From Halomarina ordinaria (lineage in GTDB: Archaea > Halobacteriota > Halobacteria > Halobacteriales > Haloarculaceae): a stretch of 64,000 bases of DNA. Positions 34,991 to 42,912 of this stretch are shown one piece after another. Both the position numbers and the translations under genes were made by a program. The DNA is taken from assembly GCF_030553305.1 (NCBI RefSeq), contig NZ_JARRAH010000001.1, forward strand, positions 1,612,001 to 1,676,000. The letters run 5' to 3'. Within the stretch, counting starts at the first letter, position 1. The number at the start of each line of letters is the position of its first letter. A model generated the notes under the pieces. The model did not search any database and was not told the origin of the DNA. It worked only from the letters and a program-made list of their open reading frames with translations.

Positions 34991-36073
34991 ATGCACGACT
35001 TCATCGTCGTCGGTGCCGGCCCGGCAGGGTCGCGCTTCGCGCGACGGGCGGCCGAGGCGGGCCGTGACGTGCTCGTCTTCGAGCAGGGCGAAATCGGGAA
35101 GCCCCTCGCCTGTTCCGGCCACGTCAGCCTCGACCTCTGGGAGTACGTCCCCGAGGGCGCGCGCGCGGACCTCTTCCAGAACGACATCTACGGCGCGCGC
35201 TTCCACCTCGGGGGACCGGAGACGCCCGGCGAGGCGTTCTACAAGCGCGAGGTCATCTCGAACGCCGTCGACCGCGTCGGTCTCGACAGGACGCTCGCGC
35301 GGGCGGCGAGCGACGCGGGCGCGGACGTCCGGGACGGCCACACCGTCACGAACGTCTCCGAGGAGCGTGACCGCGTCGTGGTGACCGTCTCCGGGCCGGA
35401 CGGCGTCGAGACCCACGAGGCGCGCGTGGTGGTCGGCTGCGACGGGCCGCGCTCGCGGGTCCGCCGCGACTGCGGCCTCCCCGAACCGGGGGAGTTCCTC
35501 CACGGCGTCCTCGGGTTCGACCCCGACCCCGATAGCGAGGACTTCGTGGACGTCCACCTGACGGTCCCGCGGTTCTTCGCCTGGCGCATCCCGCGCGGCG
35601 ACGGCGGCGTCGAGTACGGCCTCGCGTGCGCGCCCGGCGACGACGTCTCCGGCCGGTTCGACGCGCTGTGCGACGCCTACGGCGCCGACCTGGACCGTCG
35701 CTGTTCGGGGCTCATCCCCATCGGCCCGCCGAAACGGGTGACGGGCCGGCGGAGCCTCCTCGTCGGGGACGCGGCGGCCCAGACCAAACCGTTCACCGGC
35801 GGCGGCATCCTCTACGGGATGCGCGCGGCCGACCACGCGGCCCGGACCGTCGACCCCGAGCGCCCGGAGACGCTCGGCGACTACGAGCGGGCGTGGCGCG
35901 ACGACCTCAGGAACGAGATACGCCTCGGTCACCTCGTTCGGCTGGGCTACTCCGTCCCGAAGGCGGTCCAGAAACTCGGGCTTCGGACGCTCTCGGGGGA
36001 GATAGCGGTCCACATGGACGAGCCCTCGACGCTGTTCTCGCGCGAGCAGTTACGCGCGTTCGTCGGTCGGTAG
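34991..36073 (+). CDS. geranylgeranyl reductase family flavoprotein
   Basis: This 360-residue FAD enzyme belongs to the family that saturates the isoprenoid chains of archaeal lipids, chlorophyll or quinones. The N-terminus has VVGAGPAGSRFARRAAEAG and ACSGHVS. The family hallmark LVGDAAAQTKPFTGGGILYGM lies at about residue 260. The C-terminal part has helix-rich segments ending FSREQLRAFVGR. The target (archaeal lipid or menaquinone chain) cannot be told. It lies 107 nt upstream of sepF on the same strand. Confidence 0.88.
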   Translation: MHDFIVVGAGPAGSRFARRAAEAGRDVLVFEQGEIGKPLACSGHVSLDLWEYVPEGARADLFQNDIYGARFHLGGPETPGEAFYKREVISNAVDRVGLDRTLARAASDAGADVRDGHTVTNVSEERDRVVVTVSGPDGVETHEARVVVGCDGPRSRVRRDCGLPEPGEFLHGVLGFDPDPDSEDFVDVHLTVPRFFAWRIPRGDGGVEYGLACAPGDDVSGRFDALCDAYGADLDRRCSGLIPIGPPKRVTGRRSLLVGDAAAQTKPFTGGGILYGMRAADHAARTVDPERPETLGDYERAWRDDLRNEIRLGHLVRLGYSVPKAVQKLGLRTLSGEIAVHMDEPSTLFSREQLRAFVGR

Positions 36074-36146
36074 CGAGCGGGCGAGAGCGGTCGAACGGCC
36101 GCGACGACGCCTCGTCGCCCCGTTTCGCGGCGAAATCGTCTGACGC

Positions 36147-36157
36147 AAGAATTATTG
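36147..36157 (+). promoter_or_regulatory. TATA-like box for sepF
   Basis: AAGAATTATTG is centred about 29 nt before the ATG at 36181, in the AT-richest part of the spacer after geranylgeranyl reductase. This implies an independent leaderless sepF transcript. Confidence 0.55.
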
Positions 36158-36180
36158 TCGCCCCGACCCCCTCCCGTGCT

Positions 36181-36537
36181 ATGGGTCTGATGGACAAGTT
36201 GATGGGGGGAACAGGGACGCGAAGCACCGACGAGTACGTCGAACTCGACCTGGACGACTTCGAGACGGAGGTCGAGTCGGACGCCTCGGGGATGCAGGTG
36301 CGTATCGCCAGCATCGGCGGGCAACAGGACGTCATCGCCATCAAGGACGCCATCTACGACGGCGACCTCGTCATCGCGGACATCACCCGTCACACGACCT
36401 CCGACCGCACGATGGAACACATCACGGACGAACTGAAGCAGGTCGCCCGCGAGGTGGGCGGCGACATCGTCCAGAAGGACGACGACCAGCTCATCATCAC
36501 CCCCACGGACGTCACCATCAGCCGGACGAAACTCTGA
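36181..36537 (+). CDS. sepF: cell division protein SepF
   Basis: This 118-residue protein anchors FtsZ to the membrane in archaea. It has the N-terminal amphipathic helix MGLMDKLMGG as membrane anchor. A short acidic linker and the DUF552 core follow, with MQVRIASIGGQQDVIAIKDAIYDGDLVIADITRH and the C-terminal GGDIVQKDDDQLIITP. In Haloferax SepF is essential for division and binds FtsZ2. It is well separated from other cell-division genes here. Confidence 0.93.
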   Translation: MGLMDKLMGGTGTRSTDEYVELDLDDFETEVESDASGMQVRIASIGGQQDVIAIKDAIYDGDLVIADITRHTTSDRTMEHITDELKQVAREVGGDIVQKDDDQLIITPTDVTISRTKL

Positions 36538-36666
36538 GGCGCGGCCCGCGCGACTGCCCCGTCTCTCACTCTGCTCCCGCGCATCGGCCGCTCCCGACGG
36601 ACGACGAGACAGCGAGTACCCCCGCCTTCAGCAGCCTTATCCGCCGCCCTCGTCTCGTTTCGGACG

Positions 36667-37647
36667 ATGACACAGGCCATCCGTGTCCGTGACCTCCGCA
36701 AGGAGTACGGCGACGTCCGGGCGCTCGATGGGCTCTCGCTCGACGTCGAGGAAGGGGAGTTCTTCGGGCTGCTCGGACCGAACGGCGCCGGCAAGACGAC
36801 GTTCATCAACGTCCTCGTCGGCCTCGCCCGCGCGTCCGGCGGCACCGCCGAGGTGTTCGGCCACGACGTGGAAGCCGACTACCGCGAGGCGCGCGACGCC
36901 ATCGGCCTCGCCCCCCAGGAGTTCAACGTCGACCGCTTCTTCCCCATCGTCGAGGTGCTCGAACACAAGGCGGGCTACCACGGCGTCCCGCCCGCGGAGG
37001 CGCGCGAGCGCGCCGAGGACGCCCTCCGAACGGTCGGCATCTACGACAAGCGCGACACCCGCTTCGACTGGCTCTCCGGCGGCATGAAGCGCCGGTTCGT
37101 CATCGCGCGGGCGCTCGTCTCCGACCCGGACCTCCTCATCCTCGACGAACCGACCGCCGGCGTGGACGTGGAACTCCGGCGCGACCTCTGGGACCTCGTC
37201 CAGCGGCTGAACGACGAGGGGACCACCGTCCTGCTCACTACCCACTACATCGAGGAGGCCGAACGCCTCTGTGACCGCGTCGCCATCGTCGACAGCGGAC
37301 GGCGCGTCGAGGTGGCGAGCCCCGACGACCTCCGGGCACGCGGCACCGACGAGTTGACCGTCACGCTCGCGGGGCCGCCGGCGACCCGCCCGACGCTCGA
37401 CCACGAGCGTATCTCCGGCGTCGAGTGGGACGGGGACGTCCTGCGCGTTCAGGCCGCCGGCGCGGGGCGGGTCGCCCCGGACGTGCTCCGGGCGCTCGAC
37501 CGCGCGGGCGAGCGCGTCGTCGACGTGTCCATCCGCCGGGCCTCCCTCGAGGAGGTGTTCGTCGAGTTGACCCGACGCGACGAGGAGGGCGGCGACGGCG
37601 AGGGGGAGGGGGAGGGCGAACCCGAGCGCGCGGAGGTGACGGCGTGA
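36667..37647 (+). CDS. ABC transporter ATP-binding protein (DrrA/YadG-like)
   Basis: This 326-residue ATPase has Walker A GPNGAGKTTFINVL, signature LSGGMKRRFVIARAL and Walker B LLILDEPTAGVD. A C-terminal DUF4162-type domain follows (about 210-310). The last 20 residues are Gly/Glu-rich (GEGEGEGEPE). It forms an exporter with the permease at 37644; the two overlap by 4 nt (GTGA). Such two-gene exporters often confer drug or lipid export, but substrate is unknown. Confidence 0.9.
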   Translation: MTQAIRVRDLRKEYGDVRALDGLSLDVEEGEFFGLLGPNGAGKTTFINVLVGLARASGGTAEVFGHDVEADYREARDAIGLAPQEFNVDRFFPIVEVLEHKAGYHGVPPAEARERAEDALRTVGIYDKRDTRFDWLSGGMKRRFVIARALVSDPDLLILDEPTAGVDVELRRDLWDLVQRLNDEGTTVLLTTHYIEEAERLCDRVAIVDSGRRVEVASPDDLRARGTDELTVTLAGPPATRPTLDHERISGVEWDGDVLRVQAAGAGRVAPDVLRALDRAGERVVDVSIRRASLEEVFVELTRRDEEGGDGEGEGEGEPERAEVTA

Positions 37648-38417
37648 GTCCGTCCGGCCTCACCGGCTTTCGCTCCCTGTTGCGCCGGGAGATACTGCGG
37701 TTCGTCCGCCGGCCGCGGAACACGTTCCTCCCGCCGGCCATCACGAACGTCCTCTACTTCGCCGTCTTCGGCGTCATCCTCGGCTCGCGCCTCTCGGGGG
37801 TGAGCGGCGACTTCGGCTACATCGAGTTCGTCCTCCCCGGGCTCGTGGTACTCGGCGTGGTGTCGAACGCCTTCGAGAACGCCTCGTTCTCCATCTTCCA
37901 CGGCCGCTGGAACGAGTACATCAACGAGACGCTCACCTCGCCGCTGTCGTACACCGCGATGGTGTTCGCGTACGTCCTCTCGAGTTCCCTGCGCGGCCTG
38001 CTGGTCGGCGCGCTCGTCTACGCCATCGGCTACCTGTTCGCGCCGGTCGTGCCCGCCAGACCGCTCTACCTCCTCGGGTTCGCCGTCGTCATCCCCGTGC
38101 TGTTCTCGGGGCTGGGCGTCATCGGCGGCCTCTGGGCGCGGGACTTCGACTACCTCACCGTCCTCACGCAGTTCATCCTCCGACCGCTGGTGTTCTTCGG
38201 TGGCGTGTTCTACTCGCTGTCCGTGTTGCCGGAACCGTACTTCACGCTCTCGTTGCTCGACCCGCTCGTCTACATGGTCGACGGGATGCGCTACGGCGTC
38301 CTCGGCTACTCCGAACTCGACCCGAACCTGTCGCTCGCCGTCCTGACGGCGCTGGCGCTCGCCGTGCTGGCGGTCGACGTGGCGCTGTTCAAGCGAGGAT
38401 ACGGACTCGTCGATTAG
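37644..38417 (+). CDS. ABC transporter permease (ABC-2 type)
   Basis: This 257-residue permease has six predicted membrane segments and the ABC-2 type arrangement. It begins with a cytosolic LRREILRFVRRPRNTFLPPAITNVLYF, has the ENASFSIFHGRWNEYINETLTSPLS loop, and ends in LFKRGYGLVD. It starts with GTG at 37644, within the ATPase stop. It ends 4 nt inside the convergent DUF5611 gene. Confidence 0.9.
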   Translation: MSPSGLTGFRSLLRREILRFVRRPRNTFLPPAITNVLYFAVFGVILGSRLSGVSGDFGYIEFVLPGLVVLGVVSNAFENASFSIFHGRWNEYINETLTSPLSYTAMVFAYVLSSSLRGLLVGALVYAIGYLFAPVVPARPLYLLGFAVVIPVLFSGLGVIGGLWARDFDYLTVLTQFILRPLVFFGGVFYSLSVLPEPYFTLSLLDPLVYMVDGMRYGVLGYSELDPNLSLAVLTALALAVLAVDVALFKRGYGLVD

Positions 38418-38794
38418 ACGTCGGGGGCGTCGTCCTGCACCGCGTTCTTCATCGACTCGCGGCGGCTCTTGGCGTCGCGGCCGGTGCAGTCGAGCAGGAA
38501 GGTGTTCTTCATCGAGACGGCCTCGCCGGCGGCCTCCAGGTCGTCTGGCGAGAGGTCGGCCGGGTCGGCCTCCTCGAACTCGACGGCGAGGGTGTCCTTC
38601 TTGCCGCTGTACTCGACGGCGCCGGCGACGATGCGGGTGAAGACGGGGTTGTCCGGTTTCTCGACCACGTGGAGGTCGCTGCCCTTGTACTCCTCGGTGG
38701 TCGTGATGGGGCCGAACGTCTCCGCTATCTTCGCCTCGAGGTCCGGGACGCGCTCCTCGAGGTGTTCGCCGCGTCGCATCTTGTACTCGCGCAT
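38414..38794 (-). CDS. DUF5611 family protein
   Basis: This 126-residue protein matches DUF5611. It has a highly basic N-terminus MREYKMRRGEHLEERVPDLEAKIAETFG, GSDLHVVEKPDNPVFTRIVAGAVEYSGKKDTLAVEFEEADP in the centre, and an LDCTGRDAKSRRESMK near the C-terminus. The alternation of strands suggests a small alpha/beta fold. The function is unknown. The TAA stop overlaps the convergent ABC permease stop (TTAG at 38414-38417). Confidence 0.82.
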   Translation of the reverse strand: MREYKMRRGEHLEERVPDLEAKIAETFGPITTTEEYKGSDLHVVEKPDNPVFTRIVAGAVEYSGKKDTLAVEFEEADPADLSPDDLEAAGEAVSMKNTFLLDCTGRDAKSRRESMKNAVQDDAPDV

Positions 38795-38818
38795 GGCAGT
38801 CAGTAGGTGAGGGGAGGT

Positions 38819-39709
38819 TTAGGGATTCCGTTCAGCAGTGCCGAGGTAGCCCACCCGGCACTCGGGGCAGGCGTCGCCCGCCCGGAGCGAGGTGGCGAAC
38901 GCCTCGACGGCGTAGCCACAGGACCCGCAGACGTACGTCACGTCCGGGTCGGAGGCGGGGCCGGCGGCGGGTTCGACGCCGGGGGCGAGGTCGGCGTCGA
39001 CGTCCGGGTCGGACCCCGGGTCGTCGGCCTCGTCCGGACCGCCCGTCAGCACCTCGACGCCCGTGTCCCCGGTCGGCGACGCCGCCCCGGTGTCCTCGAC
39101 CGTCCCGGCGTTCGCGTCGGTCGTACCGTCGGGGTCGTCCGCGTCGTCCGCGAGCGCGTCGGAGGCGGCGTCGGCACCGGCGTCGGCGTCCACCGCCTCC
39201 GGGTCGAGCCCGGCCGCCTCCGCGACCGTCGGGCCGTCGTCGTCCCGCCGGGCCTCCGAGAGCAGTTCGTCGGGGTTCCACGGGCGGTAGCCGTGGCCCT
39301 CCTCGGCGGGCCACTCGCCGTACTCGCGCTCCTCGGGCGCGTCGGTGAGGATGACGGCGTCCTCCTCGGCGGGGTCCGGCGGGTCCTCGCTCCCGTCGTC
39401 GGGGCCGTCTGGACCGTCGGCCTCGTCGGGGGCCTCGGGGTCGCTCGGGGCGTCCGTCCCCGTGTCAATGTCCGTGTCAGTGTCCGTGTCCGTTTCCCCC
39501 TCACCGGGTTCGTCACCGGCGTCGAGGACGTCCTCGTCCACGACGGCGGTGACCTCGGTGTTCTCCGAGATGACCCGCTCTGCGCCGCAGTGCTCGCAGA
39601 CGACGACTTCGCGGACCGAGGTGACCACTTCGCTCCCGCGTTCTTCGCGCTCACGGTCGAGTTCGGCGTCGCCGAACTCGTGCCCGAGCAACGAGCATTT
39701 GAGAGCCAT
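38819..39709 (-). CDS. zinc-ribbon protein with acidic linker (DUF7093-like)
   Basis: This 296-residue protein has an N-terminal module with MALKCSLLGHEFG and CEHCGAERV. A roughly 190-residue linker, almost all Asp, Glu, Ala, Gly and Thr, follows. The C-terminal zinc ribbon has CGSCGYAVEAFATSL and CPECRVGYLG. The linker contains a DT dipeptide run (TDTDTDTDIDTGTD) encoded by a near-perfect 6-nt repeat. The N-terminal module recurs in haloarchaeal DUF7093 proteins. The role is unknown, but it is not membrane-bound. Confidence 0.78.
   Translation of the reverse strand: MALKCSLLGHEFGDAELDREREERGSEVVTSVREVVVCEHCGAERVISENTEVTAVVDEDVLDAGDEPGEGETDTDTDTDIDTGTDAPSDPEAPDEADGPDGPDDGSEDPPDPAEEDAVILTDAPEEREYGEWPAEEGHGYRPWNPDELLSEARRDDDGPTVAEAAGLDPEAVDADAGADAASDALADDADDPDGTTDANAGTVEDTGAASPTGDTGVEVLTGGPDEADDPGSDPDVDADLAPGVEPAAGPASDPDVTYVCGSCGYAVEAFATSLRAGDACPECRVGYLGTAERNP
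39460..39503. repeat. six-nucleotide microsatellite in the linker of the DUF7093-like gene
   Basis: The plus strand has about six copies of a GTGTCC/GTGTCA-type unit, which on the minus strand encodes alternating Asp-Thr. Copy changes in units of 6 nt would leave the frame intact and alter only linker length. It lies inside the minus-strand gene at 38819-39709. Confidence 0.6.
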
Positions 39710-39791
39710 TGTCGGGAACTACACCCCGTCGGACGTATAAGCGTACCTCTCCGGGGGACAGGTTAAGAGCCGTCGCGTGTTATCGGGGCCT

Positions 39792-40088
39792 ATGCGTGCA
39801 AAGCGTGAGTTCCGGAACCGTGACGCGACCCAGGTCGCGGTGCTCGACGCCCTCGTCGAGCGCGGGAGCGAGGGCATGACCGTCCTCGAACTCCGCACCC
39901 GCGTCGACGCGGAGATAGACGCCCTCGACGACGCGCTCACGACGCTGAAGACCGACGGCCTCATCGAGGCCGACACCCGCTCGAACGACCGCGTGGTCCT
40001 CGTACCGGCCGCGCACGTCGTCCCCGAGGGCGACGAGGAGGCGGAACCGTCGCTGGTCGAGCGCCTGCGCGACCGCCTCCCGTTCTGA
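39792..40088 (+). CDS. DUF6432 family winged-helix-like protein
   Basis: This 98-residue protein opens with MRAKREFRNRDATQVAVLDALVERGSEGMTVLELRTRVDAEIDALDDALTTLKTDGLI. That has the pattern of a winged helix: an ATQVAVLDALV helix, TVLELR turn and the TLKTDGLIE recognition helix with a following wing. The C-terminal tail is acidic and ends RDRLPF. It is probably DUF6432, perhaps a DNA-binding regulator. The start at 39792 is the first Met after the promoter-like gap at 39710-39791. Confidence 0.72.
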   Translation: MRAKREFRNRDATQVAVLDALVERGSEGMTVLELRTRVDAEIDALDDALTTLKTDGLIEADTRSNDRVVLVPAAHVVPEGDEEAEPSLVERLRDRLPF

Positions 40089-40171
40089 CCGCCCCGGAGG
40101 GAGCCGTCCGACCGCACCCGCCGGTCCCGGGAACCGCAGGCGTCATCAGGCGGCGCGGCCAAGACCGAACG

Positions 40172-41257
40172 ATGACCGTCATCGAGGACGTCCACGCCGA
40201 CCACGGTGCGACGTTCACGGACCACGGCGGCCGCCGCGTCGTCGCCACCTACGGCCGCACCGACCGGACCCACCGCGCCGTGCGCAACGGCGTCGGCGTC
40301 ATCGAACTCGGCTACGGTATCCTCGAGGTCACCGGCGAGGACCGCGTCGAGTTCGTCGACAACGCCGTCTCGAACCGCGTCCCCGACGACGACGGCCGCG
40401 GGGTCTACTGCCTGCTCTGTGACCCCCAGGGCGGCATCGAGGCCGACCTCTACGTCTACAACGCCGGCGAGCGCCTGCTGGTGTTCTGTCCGCCCGACCG
40501 CGCGAGCGAGGTGCGCGAGGACTGGGCGGGCAAGACGTTCATCCAGGACGTCTCGGTTCGCGTCGCCACCGACGACCTCGCCGTCTTCGGCGTCCACGGG
40601 CCGATGGCGACCGAGAAGGTGGCGAGCGTCCTCAACCACGCGGGCGCGCCGGAACCCGAACTCGCCTTCGTCCGCGGGTCGATGGCCGACGTGGGCGTCA
40701 CCGTCGTCGCGAGCGACGCCTCGACCGGCGAGGAGGGGTACGAGGTGGTCTGTGCCGCCGACGCCGCCCCCGAGGTGTTCGACACGCTCCTCACCCGCGG
40801 GATGAACGCCGTCCCCTTCGGTTACGAGACGTGGAACGCGCTCACGCTCGAGGCCGGGACGCCGCTCTACCACACCGAACTGCGCGGGCGCATCCCGAAC
40901 GTGGCGGGGATTCGAAACGCCCTCGACTTCGAGAAGGGCTGTTACGTCGGTCAGGAGGTCGTCTCGCGCGTCGAGAACGTCGGCCGCCCCTCGAAGCGCC
41001 TCGTCGGCCTCGCGTGCGACGCCGTCCCGGAGGCGGGTGCGGCCGTCTTCGACGGTGACGCGGCGGTCGGCGAGGTAACGCGGGGCGCGGACGCCGAGAG
41101 CTACGGCGGCCCCGCCGCACTCGCCTACGTCCCCTTCGAGTTCGACGGCGACCCGACGGTCCGCGTCGGGGGCGAAGAGCGCACCGCACGGGTCGTCTCG
41201 CTGCCGTTCGTCGAGGGGAGCGCTCGCTCGGCGCGCCTCCCGACGTACCCCGAGTGA
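40172..41257 (+). CDS. GcvT/YgfZ-type folate-binding protein
   Basis: This 361-residue protein belongs to the aminomethyltransferase superfamily. It has the YgfZ signature KGCYVGQE (about residues 251-258), with the invariant Cys and the RxPNVAGIRNALDFEKGCYVGQEVVSR context. The N-terminal part contains VIELGYGILEVTGEDRVEFVDNAVSNRVP. Members with this Cys are folate-dependent helpers of iron-sulfur proteins rather than glycine-cleavage enzymes. The rest of the glycine-cleavage genes are not in the window, which supports the YgfZ reading. Confidence 0.82.
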   Translation: MTVIEDVHADHGATFTDHGGRRVVATYGRTDRTHRAVRNGVGVIELGYGILEVTGEDRVEFVDNAVSNRVPDDDGRGVYCLLCDPQGGIEADLYVYNAGERLLVFCPPDRASEVREDWAGKTFIQDVSVRVATDDLAVFGVHGPMATEKVASVLNHAGAPEPELAFVRGSMADVGVTVVASDASTGEEGYEVVCAADAAPEVFDTLLTRGMNAVPFGYETWNALTLEAGTPLYHTELRGRIPNVAGIRNALDFEKGCYVGQEVVSRVENVGRPSKRLVGLACDAVPEAGAAVFDGDAAVGEVTRGADAESYGGPAALAYVPFEFDGDPTVRVGGEERTARVVSLPFVEGSARSARLPTYPE

Positions 41258-41278
41258 ACCGTCGGAACGGCCATCAAG

Positions 41279-41288
41279 ACTTATATTG
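41279..41288 (+). promoter_or_regulatory. TATA-like box for the lipoprotein gene
   Basis: ACTTATATTG is centred 28 nt before the ATG at 41311, giving a leaderless transcript of the lipoprotein. Confidence 0.55.
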
Positions 41289-41310
41289 ATACGAGAGACA
41301 GTACGAGCGA

Positions 41311-41934
41311 ATGCGACGCCGTGCGCTGTCCGCCTGCGCGCTCGCCGCCCTCGTCCTCCTGGCCGGTTGTAGCGTCGTCACCGACGGCGGGAGAGAGGAC
41401 TCGGCCGAGAACACGACGCCGGCAGACGTGCCGACCGACAACGCGACGTCGAACGGGACCGACGGAGAGACCCCCGGGACGAACGACAGTGACGACGGTG
41501 ACGGCGATAGCGACGCCGTGGGTGCCGTCTCGCTCGTGAACCGCGACAACGCGAGCTACGAGGTGGAGGTGTACGCGGCGACGCCGGCCGTCGAGACGGT
41601 CAACGTCACCTACCGCAACGGGACCGTCGTCTCGCGGTCGCTCCCGGCCGACGCGAACGCGAGCGTCCGGGGGAACGTCTCGCTGGTGACGCCGGCGTCC
41701 TCGCTGGAGTGGAAGGCCTACAGCCTCGACCCGGAACAGTCGCTGAACGCGACGCTCCGGCCGCCGGTCGAGGAGTACAGCGTCGTCTACGTCGTCTACG
41801 GCGAACGGTACTACGAGGGGGCGACACCGGTTCGCTTCGGTCGCGTCGGCTGTGCGTCGAACGAGACGGTCCGGAACGCCACCGTCGCCGTCGGCGGCGA
41901 GAACGTCACCGCGAACGCGACCTGCGCGGCGTAG
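41311..41934 (+). CDS. predicted lipoprotein, unknown
   Basis: This 207-residue protein has a lipobox signal (LAALVLLAGC, Cys about residue 20) directly behind a short basic n-region. An Asp/Thr/Asn-rich acidic linker follows, then an all-beta domain (residues 75-200) with VSLVNRDNASYEVEVYAA and VRNATVAVGGENVTANATC. The many N-x-S/T sequons point to surface glycosylation. I do not recognise the beta domain. It would be anchored on the outer cell face. Confidence 0.75.
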   Translation: MRRRALSACALAALVLLAGCSVVTDGGREDSAENTTPADVPTDNATSNGTDGETPGTNDSDDGDGDSDAVGAVSLVNRDNASYEVEVYAATPAVETVNVTYRNGTVVSRSLPADANASVRGNVSLVTPASSLEWKAYSLDPEQSLNATLRPPVEEYSVVYVVYGERYYEGATPVRFGRVGCASNETVRNATVAVGGENVTANATCAA

Positions 41935-41973
41935 CGCGAGACGGCCCTCGGGTGCGACCGGTCCTCGACTCTT

Positions 41974-42453
41974 CTAGAACGTGGTGTTGTAGAGTTCGTC
42001 GCCGACGTGGTGGAGCGACTCGATGACCTTCCCGGAGTCGCCGGTGAGGTCGGCGCCGTCCTCGGTCGCGCGACCGACCGCGAGGACCTTCCCGTGGGTC
42101 TCCTCGGCGATGGCGACGAGGTCGCCGGCCGCGATGGAGTCGTCGGCCTCGGTGATGCCGGGGCGCATCACGTCCGCGCCGTCGCTGACGAACGAGACGG
42201 CCCCCGAGTCGACCGTGACGAGGTTACGCTCGGGCGGGTAGGCGTTCGCGCCGCGGACGGTCAGGAACGGGTCGTCGTCGAAGTAGACCACGACGGGGTC
42301 GCCGTCGACGAGGACGAGGTCGGTGTCGTCGTCGACGAACTCCACGCGTTCGAAGGCCTCACCGTCGAGCGAGACGCCGAGTTGCTCCTCGAGCGTCTCC
42401 GTGATGCGCGCGATCTCGTCGCTCCGGAGGTGGTGTCGGGACTTGACCTGCAT
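41974..42453 (-). CDS. PUA-domain RNA-binding protein
   Basis: This 159-residue protein has an alpha-beta N-terminal module (MQVKSRHHLRSDEIARITETLEEQLG) and a C-terminal PUA domain (about 80-150). The PUA domain includes PPERNLVTVDSGAVSFVSDGADVMRPGI and AGDLVAIAEETHGKVLAVGRA. This arrangement is like the archaeal MCT-1/TIGR00451 group, which binds RNA or the ribosome during initiation. I start at the ATG at 42453, because upstream in-frame residues are not conserved-looking. It is divergent from the zinc-finger gene at 42567. Confidence 0.82.
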   Translation of the reverse strand: MQVKSRHHLRSDEIARITETLEEQLGVSLDGEAFERVEFVDDDTDLVLVDGDPVVVYFDDDPFLTVRGANAYPPERNLVTVDSGAVSFVSDGADVMRPGITEADDSIAAGDLVAIAEETHGKVLAVGRATEDGADLTGDSGKVIESLHHVGDELYNTTF

Positions 42454-42566
42454 ACCGTCGTGTGTGCTCGCCGGTACGATAAAGCGCCCGCCTCGTCTGT
42501 CCGACGATCGAATCGTCTCACCCGACTGCGAAAAGGGATAAGTGTCGGGGAGCGTAGGTGGTGGTA

Positions 42567-42866
42567 ATGTGGGGCACGCGGAACGGCGGAGACGGCGTCG
42601 ACTGTCTGGCGTGCGGACGCACCGTCGAGCGTTCGGCGGCGCGGGAGTACGACAAGGAGGGCGACCGATGGTCGCGCCGCGGCAAGGACTTCGAGTACCT
42701 CTGTAAGACCTGCCACCGCGAGCTATGCCACCAGCCGCGGGACGAACTCGAAGGGCTGTTGCTGGACATCGAGCGCGACCGGCCGCGGGGCCAGCGCGAG
42801 TTCCTCCGGCGGTACAACGAACTGGTCGAGGACCGCTACGGCTCGCTCGAGGAGCGCGGGCGATAG
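42567..42866 (+). CDS. small zinc-binding protein (DUF7562-like)
   Basis: This 99-residue protein has a four-cysteine ribbon: VDCLACGRTVERSAAREYDKEGDRWSRRGKDFEYLCKTCHRELCHQPR. A charged helical C-terminus (LLLDIERDRPRGQREFLRRYNELVEDR) follows. DUF7562 is a tentative label. The start at 42567 (MWGTRNGGD) is preferred because the three codons before it are GTG, GTG, GTA and no earlier start is backed by sequence. It is 46 nt upstream of the RNase R gene and on the same strand. Confidence 0.72.
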   Translation: MWGTRNGGDGVDCLACGRTVERSAAREYDKEGDRWSRRGKDFEYLCKTCHRELCHQPRDELEGLLLDIERDRPRGQREFLRRYNELVEDRYGSLEERGR

Positions 42867-42912
42867 CCACCGCCCCCGATACGACTAACTGGCCCCTTCT
42901 CTTAGCGCGCCT

